NCBI GenBank assembly: GCA_934464615.1
Contig: CAKSKA010000011.1
Location: 1-64,000, forward strand
Origin: an uncultured Eubacteriales bacterium
Lineage (GTDB): Bacteria; Bacillota; Clostridia; Oscillospirales; Acutalibacteraceae
Direction: 5' to 3'
Length of the DNA: 64,000 bases
The notes beneath the pieces were generated by a model. It was not told the DNA's origin and ran no database searches. It saw nothing but the letters and a program-made list of their open reading frames with translations. Positions within the stretch are counted from its first letter, which is position 1, and the number at the start of each line of letters is the position of its first letter. A program made the position numbers and the translations under genes. Below are positions 34,665 through 43,822 of this stretch, piece by piece.

Positions 34665-35939
34665 ATGTTTGTAGATATAGCGAAAATACATTTAAAAGCC
34701 GGTAACGGCGGTAACGGCGCCGCCACTTTCCATAGGGAAAAGTATGTGGCTGCCGGCGGTCCCGACGGCGGAGACGGGGGCAGAGGCGGAAATATTATTT
34801 TTAAGGTAGACGATAACCTTTCAACCCTTGCCGATTTTCGATATAAACGCAAATATATTGCAGATGACGGCGAGAAAGGCGGAGCAGGACGCTGTACCGG
34901 TAAAAGCGCAAAGGACCTTATAATAAGTGTTCCGCGCGGCACACTTGTAAAGCAGGCGGATACCGGTATGATAATTGCGGATATATCGGGAGATGAACCT
35001 GTTATTGTTGCGCGCGGCGGTAACGGCGGATGGGGGAACTGCCATTTTGCAAGTTCCACCCGTCAGGTTCCGCGTTTTGCAAACGACGGACAAAAGGGAG
35101 AGGAACTTGACGTTACGCTGGAATTAAAACTTCTTGCAGACGTCGGACTTATCGGCTTTCCTAATGTAGGCAAGTCTACGCTTGTATCTGTTGTGAGCGA
35201 GGCAAAACCCAAAATAGCAAATTATCACTTTACTACACTGACGCCCGTACTCGGCGTTGTCAGAATTGACGAGGGCGCGTCCTTTGTTATGGCTGATATA
35301 CCCGGACTTATAGAGGGCGCGGGGGAAGGCGTAGGTCTCGGCCATGAGTTTTTGCGCCATGTTGAACGTTGTCGGCTGCTTGTCCACGTTATAGATATTT
35401 CCGGCAGCGAAGGAAGAGATCCCATCGAAGATTTTGATAAAATAAATCACGAACTTGCCGTTTTCAGCGAGGAGTTATCTGGCAGACCGCAGATAATTGC
35501 AGGCAATAAATGCGATTTAACGGACGAGGCGGAAGTTGAAAGAATTAAAAAATATTTTAACGATAAAGGTTACGCATTCTTTCCCATAATGGCAGCCATT
35601 GCCGAGGGTACACAGGAATTGGTAAATTATATTGCGGAGGTTTTGCAGACTTTGCCGCCTATAATAAAGTACGAACCCGAAATCGTCAGAGATGTTGTTA
35701 AGTTTGAACCGGATAAACAGTCGTTCAGAATAGAAGTACGCAACGGCATTTATTATGTTGAAGATGCCGATTGGGTTGACGATGTAATGAATAAGGTAGA
35801 TCCCGATGATTATGAGTCGCTGCAATATTTTGAACGTGTGTTGAGGACAAGCGGAATAATAAAGGCTTTACAGAAAGCCGGCGTTAAACAGGGCGATACC
35901 GTCAGCGTTTGCGGCGTTGAGTTTGACTATGTACCGTAA
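34665..35939 (+). CDS. obgE: GTPase Obg
   Basis: 424 residues. N-terminal Gly-rich OBG fold (AGNGGNGAATFHREKYVAAGGPDGG, about 10-155), then the GTPase domain: GFPNVGKST (G1), DIPGLIEGA (G3), NKCD (G4); a C-terminal OCT domain follows. Essential ribosome-assembly and stress GTPase. Overlaps the following reading frame by one base at its stop. Confidence 0.95.
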   Translation: MFVDIAKIHLKAGNGGNGAATFHREKYVAAGGPDGGDGGRGGNIIFKVDDNLSTLADFRYKRKYIADDGEKGGAGRCTGKSAKDLIISVPRGTLVKQADTGMIIADISGDEPVIVARGGNGGWGNCHFASSTRQVPRFANDGQKGEELDVTLELKLLADVGLIGFPNVGKSTLVSVVSEAKPKIANYHFTTLTPVLGVVRIDEGASFVMADIPGLIEGAGEGVGLGHEFLRHVERCRLLVHVIDISGSEGRDPIEDFDKINHELAVFSEELSGRPQIIAGNKCDLTDEAEVERIKKYFNDKGYAFFPIMAAIAEGTQELVNYIAEVLQTLPPIIKYEPEIVRDVVKFEPDKQSFRIEVRNGIYYVEDADWVDDVMNKVDPDDYESLQYFERVLRTSGIIKALQKAGVKQGDTVSVCGVEFDYVP

Positions 35940-35956
35940 TGCCACAGGAGGTAAAA

Positions 35957-36331
35957 ATGGAAGCAAAACTGTTAAGTCCGTCGGTGTTGGCGTTTGTAGG
36001 TGACAGTGTATACAGTCTTTTTGTAAGGGAAAAACTGGCGCAGGTAAATCGCCCGTCGGGGAATTTACACGCACTTTCGGTAAAATATGTAAATGCTTCG
36101 GCTCAGGCTCGGGCATTTTCCGCAGTATGCAGTGGTTTGACCGAAAACGAACTGTCGGTCTTTAAAAGGGGCAGGAACTTCCATACCTCGTCTTCTCCCA
36201 AAAACTCAACAAAGGGAGAATACCACACCGCAACAGGACTTGAATGTTTGTTTGGATACTTGCATTTGTCGGGCGAAACCGAACGTGCGAGAGAATTATT
36301 TGATAAAATTTGGGGAAACTTATCCGTGTAG
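35957..36331 (+). CDS. mrnC: Mini-ribonuclease III
   Basis: 124 residues from ATG 35957, chosen for AGGAGG 5 nt upstream. AFVGDSVYSLFVRE is the RNase III-type helix with catalytic Asp, and there is no dsRNA-binding domain. Matures 23S rRNA ends in Firmicutes. Directly downstream of obgE. Confidence 0.9.
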   Translation: MEAKLLSPSVLAFVGDSVYSLFVREKLAQVNRPSGNLHALSVKYVNASAQARAFSAVCSGLTENELSVFKRGRNFHTSSSPKNSTKGEYHTATGLECLFGYLHLSGETERARELFDKIWGNLSV

Positions 36332-36364
36332 TATTTTGCTTTTGCAAAACGGGGGATGGTTTTC

Positions 36365-37216
36365 TTGAAAAATACAGTTAGATCCGCAGTATTAAAAGAT
36401 TTTCTTTTTTGGGTTGCGGGTTGCGGAATTTACGCCGCAGCGGTTACTGTCTTGTTGGAGCCTAACGAGATAACCCCCGGCGGATTTACCGGTATAGCGT
36501 CGGTACTTTATGCGGTTACCAAGGTGCCTACGGGTACTTGGCTTATGCTGCTTAATGTACCGCTGTTAATATTGCAGTATTTAAAACTGGGCGGCGGATT
36601 TGTTGTAAAAACAACCGTCGCTACTTTTATTTTGTCGTTAATGCTTAATCTGTCCCATACGCTTTTGCGCGGCGTGCATGTGGATTTGGTGTTGGCGTCG
36701 GTATTCGGCGGTGTGGCGTCGGGTTTGGGACTCAGCCTTGTATTGCTGCACGGCGCTACTACCGGCGGTGTGGATGTAATAGCCAAACTTATAAATAATA
36801 AATTCAGGTATTTGTCGGTGGGCAGAATTATTATGGCGTTTGATTTTTTTACCGTTGCCCTGTCGGCTGTAGTTTATAAAAACGCGCAAAGCGCACTTTA
36901 TTCGCTTATAACCATTTATGCGTCCTCTAAAATAATAGACAGTGTGCTGTACGGCGCCGATAAAGGAAAGATAATTTATATTGTTACTTCAAAAGCCGAT
37001 AAAATAGCCGAGAAAATTTTTGCCGTAATAAAACGCGGGGTTACAAGAATACCGGCGTTCGGCGCATATACGGGACAGAAAAAGGACGTGCTTATATGCA
37101 CGGTAAGGATACACGAGGCGTCGGCAGTGCATAAAATAGTAAGCGATACCGACAGTAAGGCGTTTATGTTTGTAAGCGATGCCGGTGAAATAATAGGCGA
37201 AGGCTTTAAAAATTAG
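36365..37216 (+). CDS. YitT family membrane protein (DUF2179)
   Basis: About 283 residues from TTG 36365 (GGGGG at 9 nt; ATG 36356 lies directly on the G-run). Five membrane helices (about 10-175), then the cytoplasmic DUF2179 domain (VITSKADKIAEKIFAVIKRGVTRI..., about 200-280). PNEITPGGFTGIA is the family signature. Function not established. Confidence 0.85.
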   Translation: MKNTVRSAVLKDFLFWVAGCGIYAAAVTVLLEPNEITPGGFTGIASVLYAVTKVPTGTWLMLLNVPLLILQYLKLGGGFVVKTTVATFILSLMLNLSHTLLRGVHVDLVLASVFGGVASGLGLSLVLLHGATTGGVDVIAKLINNKFRYLSVGRIIMAFDFFTVALSAVVYKNAQSALYSLITIYASSKIIDSVLYGADKGKIIYIVTSKADKIAEKIFAVIKRGVTRIPAFGAYTGQKKDVLICTVRIHEASAVHKIVSDTDSKAFMFVSDAGEIIGEGFKN

Positions 37217-37270
37217 AAACAGTTGCTTTTAGGGCAAAAAAATAGTAAAATATGCAGGGAGTTGATTTAA

Positions 37271-37711
37271 ATGCAGCAGTTAAAAGTTAAAAAATTAAGG
37301 GAAGACGCAGTAGCACCGTCGTACGGTTCGGAGTTCGCGGCGGGCGCGGATTTATACGCCTGCAGTGATAAGACCATTGAAATTGCTGCCGGACAGACTG
37401 TCTTGGTGCCTACGGGTATAGCAATGCAAATTCCGGAAGGCTACGGCGGATTTATATATGCGCGCAGCGGAATAGCCGCAAAACGCGGTTTGGCACCGGC
37501 AAATAAAGTCGGCGTTGTTGACAGCGACTATAGGGGCGAAGTTATGGTGGCATTACATAACCATTCCGATAAAACGCAGCAGATTGAGCCGTATGAGCGC
37601 ATTGCGCAAATGGTAATCGCACCGTTTTTAAAGGTGGATTTTGAAGTTGCGGACGAACTTGACGATACCGTACGCGGCGCCGGCGGATTCGGCTCTACAG
37701 GCAAAAAATAG
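37271..37711 (+). CDS. dut: dUTP diphosphatase
   Basis: 146 residues with the five dUTPase motifs: GADLYA, YARSGIA (Ser-rich phosphate motif), NKVGVVDSDYRGEV (catalytic Asp), RIAQMVI and the C-terminal RGAGGFGSTG arm. Trimeric enzyme that converts dUTP to dUMP. AGGGAG precedes the start. Confidence 0.95.
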   Translation: MQQLKVKKLREDAVAPSYGSEFAAGADLYACSDKTIEIAAGQTVLVPTGIAMQIPEGYGGFIYARSGIAAKRGLAPANKVGVVDSDYRGEVMVALHNHSDKTQQIEPYERIAQMVIAPFLKVDFEVADELDDTVRGAGGFGSTGKK

Positions 37712-37733
37712 TGCCGCATTAAGTGAGATTGTA

Positions 37734-37765
37734 AACGGACTGCACTTTTGTGCAGTCCGTTTTTA
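37734..37765. terminator. Terminator between dut and the convergent hydrolase gene
   Basis: AACGGACTGCAC / GTGCAGTCCGTT with a 4-nt loop and a T-run. Confidence 0.85.
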
Positions 37766-39253
37766 TGCATTTACTATTTTAATTACCGCACCCGGCTCTG
37801 CTGTATCGTCATCGCAATTCTCATCTGTACCTATGGCGGTTATAAGTTCACCCGGTATGGTGATTTTGCCGTTGCTTATTTTGCAGCGGTTTGTTACATC
37901 GTAAGCGTCATCACCGCAAAGATCCTGCATTAAAATTACAGAATTTTCCTTTATTGAACCGCCTTTCAATGTAAGTGATTTATAAAATCCAAACACACCT
38001 ACAATACTTGAACTTTTAATATCCTGTATTATGTCGCAATTCGGAAAAAGGTATTTTCTGTCAAGTGTTCTTGCAAGGGTGGCTATTGAAGCGGCACCTG
38101 ACGGATTGAGTGCGGATACCGCAAACGGCACAAGCCCGTCTTTGTCAGGAATGACTTCTGCAGGCGGCAGACTGCGGCTGATCCTTGCCGGTCCGCTTCT
38201 TTCAATTCTGTCGCCGTCTTTAAATTTCCACCATGCCTCAACCTCGGACGCTTGGTCGGCTACATTCCAATAATCCGTAAGGCAGTTGCTGTCAATAAAT
38301 GTTTCGCTTCCGTTAACGCCGAATGCCGGAGCAATTCTGTGCCAGCGTACAGTACGGGTTATCTCCCGTGTTTTTGTTTTAAGACGTCTGTGTAAATCCG
38401 GGAATGAAGGATCAGGTTTCCCGTTTGGCAGGCGTGCCGGCATATTGTGCCGTGTGGCATCTATTGTGCAGCCGAGTGCAGCGGCAATGTAGACTTCATC
38501 CATACAGTTTATGTATCCGAGACGGCCGTTTGCTGCATTATAGACTAAGTCCGCACCGAGTTTCTGCATTGTTATGGGAATGGCAAGCAGTGTGAATACG
38601 TCGTATGTTCTGTAAACATCCGCTTCGGGAATTAAGTCAATAGTCATTGCCTGTTCCACTATAACATCGGGAGCATATTTAATTCTTAGGTCACTTATAA
38701 GTTTGCGTATTTTGTATTTGTTGCAATCTCTGCCCCAGTCGCATTTCCAGTAGCTCCAGCCTGCACGCTGCGACCAAAGCAAACGCTCTTTCCAATAATC
38801 TTCATCGTTTTTTTCTTTTGCAAGCGGGGATTTTTCGACACAGATCCAACCGCCTATGCCTTTCCATCCCAAACTCTTAACCTTGTCGCATAATTTTGCC
38901 ATAGCCCTAATATTTCTCTCAGCATCGAAATCCTCACCTTCTCCGTAGAATGATGGAAATTTGTCTTTGGCAAGTATTTGGCTTGCGTACATAGGATGTT
39001 TATCCTGCAATGCGCCTATAGGTACATCCCAACTGTCATCCATAAGAAAAATTAAGTCGCTCCTCGCGTCTTTGTAAGAGTGTGCAGCCCATCCGGCGCC
39101 TATCTTGTAATCTTCCTCTTTGTTGCCTGTGCCGAAAATATTTTCTTCTGTCATGCAGTCACGCTGTGCTTGCGGACCTGCATCGCTGCAGCGGTACAAC
39201 TGCTGTTGCCATGTACAGCAGTAATCGGGTGAAGGGTTTACGATATTCGGCAC
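37763..39253 (-). CDS. Putative clan GH-D glycoside hydrolase (GH27/GH36-like)
   Basis: 496 residues from GTG 39253. YWKCDWGRD (about 165) resembles the nucleophile motif KxDwG, and DVYRTYDVF (about 210) the acid/base RxxD of clan GH-D alpha-galactosidase-like enzymes; MDDSWD is a substrate-pocket motif. The last 90 residues form a beta-sandwich-like domain. GTG 39253 has no ribosome site. The reading frame continues upstream (NLLKKTGINL), and AAGGGGG precedes an in-frame ATA at 39292-39290, so the true start may be there, giving 509 residues. No signal peptide: cytoplasmic. Divergent from an AraC gene. Confidence 0.6.
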   Translation of the reverse strand: MPNIVNPSPDYCCTWQQQLYRCSDAGPQAQRDCMTEENIFGTGNKEEDYKIGAGWAAHSYKDARSDLIFLMDDSWDVPIGALQDKHPMYASQILAKDKFPSFYGEGEDFDAERNIRAMAKLCDKVKSLGWKGIGGWICVEKSPLAKEKNDEDYWKERLLWSQRAGWSYWKCDWGRDCNKYKIRKLISDLRIKYAPDVIVEQAMTIDLIPEADVYRTYDVFTLLAIPITMQKLGADLVYNAANGRLGYINCMDEVYIAAALGCTIDATRHNMPARLPNGKPDPSFPDLHRRLKTKTREITRTVRWHRIAPAFGVNGSETFIDSNCLTDYWNVADQASEVEAWWKFKDGDRIERSGPARISRSLPPAEVIPDKDGLVPFAVSALNPSGAASIATLARTLDRKYLFPNCDIIQDIKSSSIVGVFGFYKSLTLKGGSIKENSVILMQDLCGDDAYDVTNRCKISNGKITIPGELITAIGTDENCDDDTAEPGAVIKIVNA

Positions 39254-39429
39254 AAGGTTAATTCCGGTCTTTTTAAGTAAATTGCAGTCTATTTACAACA
39301 CCCCCTTGCGATTACAATACCATATTCACCGTTTAAAGTAAATGAAATATCGTATCGACAATATGGATTTTTTCTACCTTATTGACTTGTAAGTCATAAT
39401 GGTATATCCTTATATTTAAGGGTGATATT

Positions 39430-40221
39430 ATGGCTTATGTATTGTACAAAACAAATAATATGGAATATATTCGCGATTTTGGTTTGCAGCAGCCCTACAA
39501 AAAGGTGACGGTAACGGAAATCGGGCGAAGTATGCCAAAGTGCGGCAAGAAAGTAAAAATAACGGCGCAAAGCCGACAGATACACTTTATTACAAGCGGT
39601 AAATGTTTATTTTCTCACGGCAACGGACCGCCGACTGAGATAAATGCCGGAACGGCGGTAAGCGTAGCACAGGGCGAAGAATATACCGAGCATGTAACGG
39701 ATTCAAATTTCAGGCAGTGCTGGATAAACTACGGGGGTGCAGATTTTGACGGTACACCCTCGGTGTTTTCTTTTACTGGTATTTCTGATGTTGTAATTAA
39801 GGTATTTGATTCCGCGTTTGCAAAAAAAGGCGGAGAAATTTCGGAATTTTTCGCATTGTCGGCTCTCTACACATTGTTAAATGCAATATTTTCAATCTCC
39901 GCTCCGGTTGACAAGGGTTACGTTTCTTTATGCCGGGAATACATATGCAGTCATTATTCGGAAGATTTATCCCTTGAAAAACTCGCACTTAATATAGGTG
40001 TATCGCCTAAATACTTAAGCCGTATTTTCAAAAATGAAAGCGGACAAACCATTTCGCAATTTATTACGCAGTCCCGTATGCTTACCGCAGGTGTAAGGTT
40101 GCGCGGAAGTAATGATTCGGTGTCACTTATAGCACGTGAATCCGGATTTGCGGATCCGCTTTATTTTTCCAGAGTATTTAAAAATTTTTACGGGGTATCT
40201 CCCACAAAGTACCGCAAATAA
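39430..40221 (+). CDS. AraC-family transcriptional regulator
   Basis: 263 residues: cupin-like sensor (SGKCLFSHGNGPPTEINAGTAVSVAQGEEYTE) and C-terminal double HTH (about 165-260; LALNIGVSPKYLSRIFKNESGQTISQF and IARESGFADPLYFSRVFKNFYGVSPTKYRK). Divergent from the clan GH-D gene, the likely target. Confidence 0.88.
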   Translation: MAYVLYKTNNMEYIRDFGLQQPYKKVTVTEIGRSMPKCGKKVKITAQSRQIHFITSGKCLFSHGNGPPTEINAGTAVSVAQGEEYTEHVTDSNFRQCWINYGGADFDGTPSVFSFTGISDVVIKVFDSAFAKKGGEISEFFALSALYTLLNAIFSISAPVDKGYVSLCREYICSHYSEDLSLEKLALNIGVSPKYLSRIFKNESGQTISQFITQSRMLTAGVRLRGSNDSVSLIARESGFADPLYFSRVFKNFYGVSPTKYRK

Positions 40222-40256
40222 AAGAACGGTTGATATGACATCAACCGTTCTTTATT
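40221..40256. terminator. Bidirectional terminator
   Basis: AAAGAACGGTTGAT / ATCAACCGTTCTTT (40221-40234, 40240-40253), between convergent AraC and SDR genes. Confidence 0.88.
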
Positions 40257-40265
40257 TATACATTG

Positions 40266-41069
40266 TTATATTCCGAGTGCTTTTTTCTTGTAATCGTTAA
40301 GTATTTGCGGATATAACTGACAGGACATTCCGCCGTCAACGGTAATCTCGGTGCCGGTAACGTTTTTGGAAAGCGGTGTACCGAGGTAAAACGCGGCATT
40401 TGCTATATCCTCAAAATCGGAAATATCACCTATAGGCGTTAATGTGCCGTTAACTATTTGTTTTGAACCCATTTCAACCCAGCGCTGTGTTTTTATAGTG
40501 CCCGGCAAAACAACATTTGAACGTATACCGTACTGTCCGAGGTCTACCGCAAGCGCACGGGACAGAGCATTTATACCGCCTTTTGACGCACAGTATGCGC
40601 TGCGGTTGGGAATGGCGCGGTATGCGGTGTTTGAACTGAAGAACACTATTGCACCGCCGCCGTTTTCTTTCATACGCAATGCTGCCTGACGTATTATTGT
40701 GAAGTTCCAAACAAGATTTGTTTCAAACACTCTGCCGAATTCCTCTACCGGAACAGTAAAAAAGTTCATTCCCACAGCGGGATCTTTGCCGAATCCCATA
40801 TCGGCGGAATTCAGCACTACCGTTTCAACAAAGCAGTCAAGACTGTCTATATCGTTAAATATATTAATAACGGCTTGCTCGTTTCTAATATCAAGCGCAT
40901 AACCTTTCGCAAACACGCCGTACTTATCGTGTATAAGTTTTGCCGCTTCTTCTGCACGTTCAAGATTGCGGCTTGTAATAAATATGCTGTATCCCGCTTC
41001 CGCAAATTTTTGCGCGGTGGCAAGTCCCGTGCCTACGGTACCGCCGGTAATAAACATTGATTTTTTCAT
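40266..41069 (-). CDS. Short-chain dehydrogenase/reductase (SDR)
   Basis: 267 residues from ATG 41069, chosen for GGAGAT 6 nt upstream; an upstream in-frame ATG lacks a site. TGGTVGTG cofactor loop (about 8-15), NSAD, catalytic Ser in FFSSNT, YCASKGG Tyr/Lys. C-terminal TGTEITVDGGMSCQLYPQ. Third gene of the enolase-glycosidase operon; probably oxidises a released sugar or sugar acid. Confidence 0.85.
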   Translation of the reverse strand: MKKSMFITGGTVGTGLATAQKFAEAGYSIFITSRNLERAEEAAKLIHDKYGVFAKGYALDIRNEQAVINIFNDIDSLDCFVETVVLNSADMGFGKDPAVGMNFFTVPVEEFGRVFETNLVWNFTIIRQAALRMKENGGGAIVFFSSNTAYRAIPNRSAYCASKGGINALSRALAVDLGQYGIRSNVVLPGTIKTQRWVEMGSKQIVNGTLTPIGDISDFEDIANAAFYLGTPLSKNVTGTEITVDGGMSCQLYPQILNDYKKKALGI

Positions 41070-41095
41070 ATTTTTATCTCCGTTCCGCATCGAAT

Positions 41096-42520
41096 TTATA
41101 TTCTTTCCCAATCGCAGAAACCGTCTGTAACTATGGCAAGCGGAGTATCCTTGACGGGTATGTGCTTAAGCAGCATACATTTCCCCTGAATTTCTATCAT
41201 ATCGTCGTTCAGCTCGTATACATCGCCGTTGCACAGGTCTACTAATTTAAGTCCGCCGTGCTTTGTAAAAATTTGGAGCGACGTACAACCTGTAAAATCA
41301 GTGGTAAGTATGTTTTCGGGTTTCCAATATACCAAACACTGTCCGCCGTTTTCGCGCTCAAAAAATCCGAATGTTAAATCGTGTCGTCCGCAATCGGTCT
41401 GACAATATGCATTATAGTATCCGGGTTTGAAAATAACGGGCATATCCGATTTGTATTCACAGTCGTCCGCAAAAACGGAGCAAAGCGTTTGCAGAGCGTA
41501 ATAAGCCGGCTTTTGTGAGTAGGTGCCTATTGCAATTCCGTTTTCGTCAAAGTCTGCACGCAAAACACCGAAATAGCCGTAATCAAGATAACTTGATTTG
41601 TTATCGACGCTGCCGTTAAGAGCTTCCACCATATCCATACAAGAAAAATATGATGTAAATTCCACGCCGCACATAAGGTCGGTTAAAGTATGGCGCGTAA
41701 GCTGTTTTACTTGTGCCTTTTCGCTCCAGAGCTTGTCGTGCAGCGCACCTCTGCCGTCGGCACGGGATTGCGATCCGGATTCGCCCTGAATTATTTTTAA
41801 ATCCTTTTTAAATACCGATGTAACCGCACGCAAAGCAGAAACACGTTCCGGTACATAATTTTCAAACACATTGTATTCGTGGAACGATACGGCATTTATG
41901 TTTTCCGCCATTCCGGTGCCGTCAAACGCTTCTTCGATATATTGTACATCCGGCAAACACTGTACAAGGCCTATTACTTCAGCCTGAGGGAAAACTTCAT
42001 GAATGGCTTTGCCGGTATCGGCTGTAAACAGACCGAGTTCCCTTGCGTTTACACCGTGTTTCCAACACCAGTCGCCGTCGGGCTCATTCCATACTTCGTA
42101 ATGTGTTACTTTGTCCTTATAACGTGTAACAAGCGCTTTAACGTAATTTCTCCATGCTTCCTTCTGTTCTGCCGTAAATATGGGCGGCACACCTACGCTA
42201 CCGAAAATCTTTGCGGCGTTCTCATCGTAAATGCCGTTTCCGTAGCAAAGGCAGATCCACGGTTTAAGACCGCGCTTAATAAGGTTATCGACAATTTTGT
42301 CAAGCCAAACAAAATCATATTTTCCTTTTTCTTTTTCGGTTTTTGCCCAGCCGGACTGTATTCTTACCCATTTTACGCCCAACTGCGCTACCTTGTCATA
42401 GGCTTTTTCCGGATCGAATAAATCCCTGTCCAGTTTTTCAAAACCTATGCCTATTTTGGAATTTTTAACCTGTAAAGATGATTTTGCTGTTATTTTACCA
42501 ATTTTTTTAAGACGTTGCAT
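41096..42520 (-). CDS. Clan GH-A glycoside hydrolase (GH39-like)
   Basis: 474 residues, no signal peptide. TIM barrel with acid/base Glu in HYEVWNEPDG (about 143) and nucleophile Glu in KIIQGESGSQ (about 247). The separation and WNEP context suit GH39 or neighbouring clan A families. AAGGAGAT precedes the start. Co-operonic with the enolase-superfamily dehydratase and SDR, so the substrate is likely an oligosaccharide whose acid sugar feeds that pathway. It acts in the cytoplasm. Confidence 0.75.
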   Translation of the reverse strand: MQRLKKIGKITAKSSLQVKNSKIGIGFEKLDRDLFDPEKAYDKVAQLGVKWVRIQSGWAKTEKEKGKYDFVWLDKIVDNLIKRGLKPWICLCYGNGIYDENAAKIFGSVGVPPIFTAEQKEAWRNYVKALVTRYKDKVTHYEVWNEPDGDWCWKHGVNARELGLFTADTGKAIHEVFPQAEVIGLVQCLPDVQYIEEAFDGTGMAENINAVSFHEYNVFENYVPERVSALRAVTSVFKKDLKIIQGESGSQSRADGRGALHDKLWSEKAQVKQLTRHTLTDLMCGVEFTSYFSCMDMVEALNGSVDNKSSYLDYGYFGVLRADFDENGIAIGTYSQKPAYYALQTLCSVFADDCEYKSDMPVIFKPGYYNAYCQTDCGRHDLTFGFFERENGGQCLVYWKPENILTTDFTGCTSLQIFTKHGGLKLVDLCNGDVYELNDDMIEIQGKCMLLKHIPVKDTPLAIVTDGFCDWERI

Positions 42521-42537
42521 AAAATTATCTCCTTATT

Positions 42538-43698
42538 TTAAAAATAAAATTCGGTTTTTGCCGGTCTTATATCCGTAAGCGAACCGGTGTAATGGCGCAG
42601 ATTGTGCGGCTGATATGGATGTTTTAAACATTCTTCTTCATTTATTTCAATGCCCAGTCCCGCCTTTTCCGGTATTTTTATGTAACCGTCGCTGTATTCA
42701 AGACACTCGTTTGTAACATCTTTACGCCATTCAACATCGCTGTACATTATTTCAAGTATGCAGAAATTGGCGCAGTTTGCCGCAAGTTGCAATGTCGCGG
42801 CATTTGCAACGGGACCTGACGGATTGTGCGGAGCAAACGGAATATAGTAGGCATCTGCCTGTGCGGCGATTTTTTTAAGTTCCATTATGCCGCCTGCGTG
42901 CGATATATCGGGCTGTATGTAATCCGCAGCACGCATCTCAAATAAATCTTTGTAAGATTTAAGCGTGTAGAGTCTTTCGCCTGCCGATATTGCCACGGGG
43001 GATTTATCCCTCACGGCCTTAAGCGCTTCAAGATTATCCGGCGGTGTGGGTTCCTCAAACCACATGGGCTTAAACTGTTCAAGTTCCTTTGCTATTTTTA
43101 TGCCGGTAGGAACATTGAACCTGCCGTGGCCTTCTATAAGAATGTCAACCTTGTTGCCAACGGCTTCGCGGACAGCGGCAACGTTTTTAAGCGCCGTGTC
43201 AAGCGCTTCGTTGGAAATATTCATATAACTTTTGCCGAAAGGATCCCACTTAAGTGCGGTTACTCCGCGTTCCATTGCTTTTTTGGCTTTTGCACCGAAC
43301 TCCTCGGGCGTTTTGGCACCGGCAAACCAACCGTTTACATAAATTCTTACCTTGTCGTTTACTTTACCGCCCAAAAGCTGATAAACCGGTACGCCGAGAT
43401 ATTTGCCGAGTATATCCCACAATGCCATTTCTACTGCGGAAAGCGCACTCATAAGCACGGCGCCGCCTCTCCAATAAGCATCGCGGTATATATCGTGGAA
43501 GTGCTTTTCAATATCAAGCGGATTTTTGCCCGTAAGGTATTCCTTTATATGCTCAACAGCGCCTTCAAGAGCTTTTTCCTTATATTCGAGCGTACCTTCG
43601 CCGACGCCTGTAATGCCCTCATCTGTATAAACTTTTACAAAAACCCAGTTTGTTCTGAAACAGTCAACCGTAAATGTTTTTATGTCCGTTATCTTCAT
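42538..43698 (-). CDS. Enolase-superfamily sugar acid dehydratase (DgoD/MR-MLE family)
   Basis: 386 residues. N-terminal capping domain (MKITDIKTFTVDCFRTNWVFVKVYTDEGITGVGEGT) and barrel with metal ligands Asp/Glu/Glu in DILIEGHG, WFEEPTPPDN and ISAGERLYT, and catalytic His in FAPHNPSGP. The layout is close to galactonate/gluconate/mannonate dehydratases. Probably makes a 2-keto-3-deoxy acid. First gene of a three-gene leftward operon; AGGAGG at 7 nt. Exact substrate unknown. Confidence 0.82.
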   Translation of the reverse strand: MKITDIKTFTVDCFRTNWVFVKVYTDEGITGVGEGTLEYKEKALEGAVEHIKEYLTGKNPLDIEKHFHDIYRDAYWRGGAVLMSALSAVEMALWDILGKYLGVPVYQLLGGKVNDKVRIYVNGWFAGAKTPEEFGAKAKKAMERGVTALKWDPFGKSYMNISNEALDTALKNVAAVREAVGNKVDILIEGHGRFNVPTGIKIAKELEQFKPMWFEEPTPPDNLEALKAVRDKSPVAISAGERLYTLKSYKDLFEMRAADYIQPDISHAGGIMELKKIAAQADAYYIPFAPHNPSGPVANAATLQLAANCANFCILEIMYSDVEWRKDVTNECLEYSDGYIKIPEKAGLGIEINEEECLKHPYQPHNLRHYTGSLTDIRPAKTEFYF

Positions 43699-43822
43699 TT
43701 TATCCTCCTATTGATTTTTCAATATTTATCTTGTATAATTCAATTATAGTCGATATTTTATAAGAAGTATTGTAAAAAATAACTTATAACTTATAAAAAA
43801 TAATTCGTTTCGGTGATGTAAA

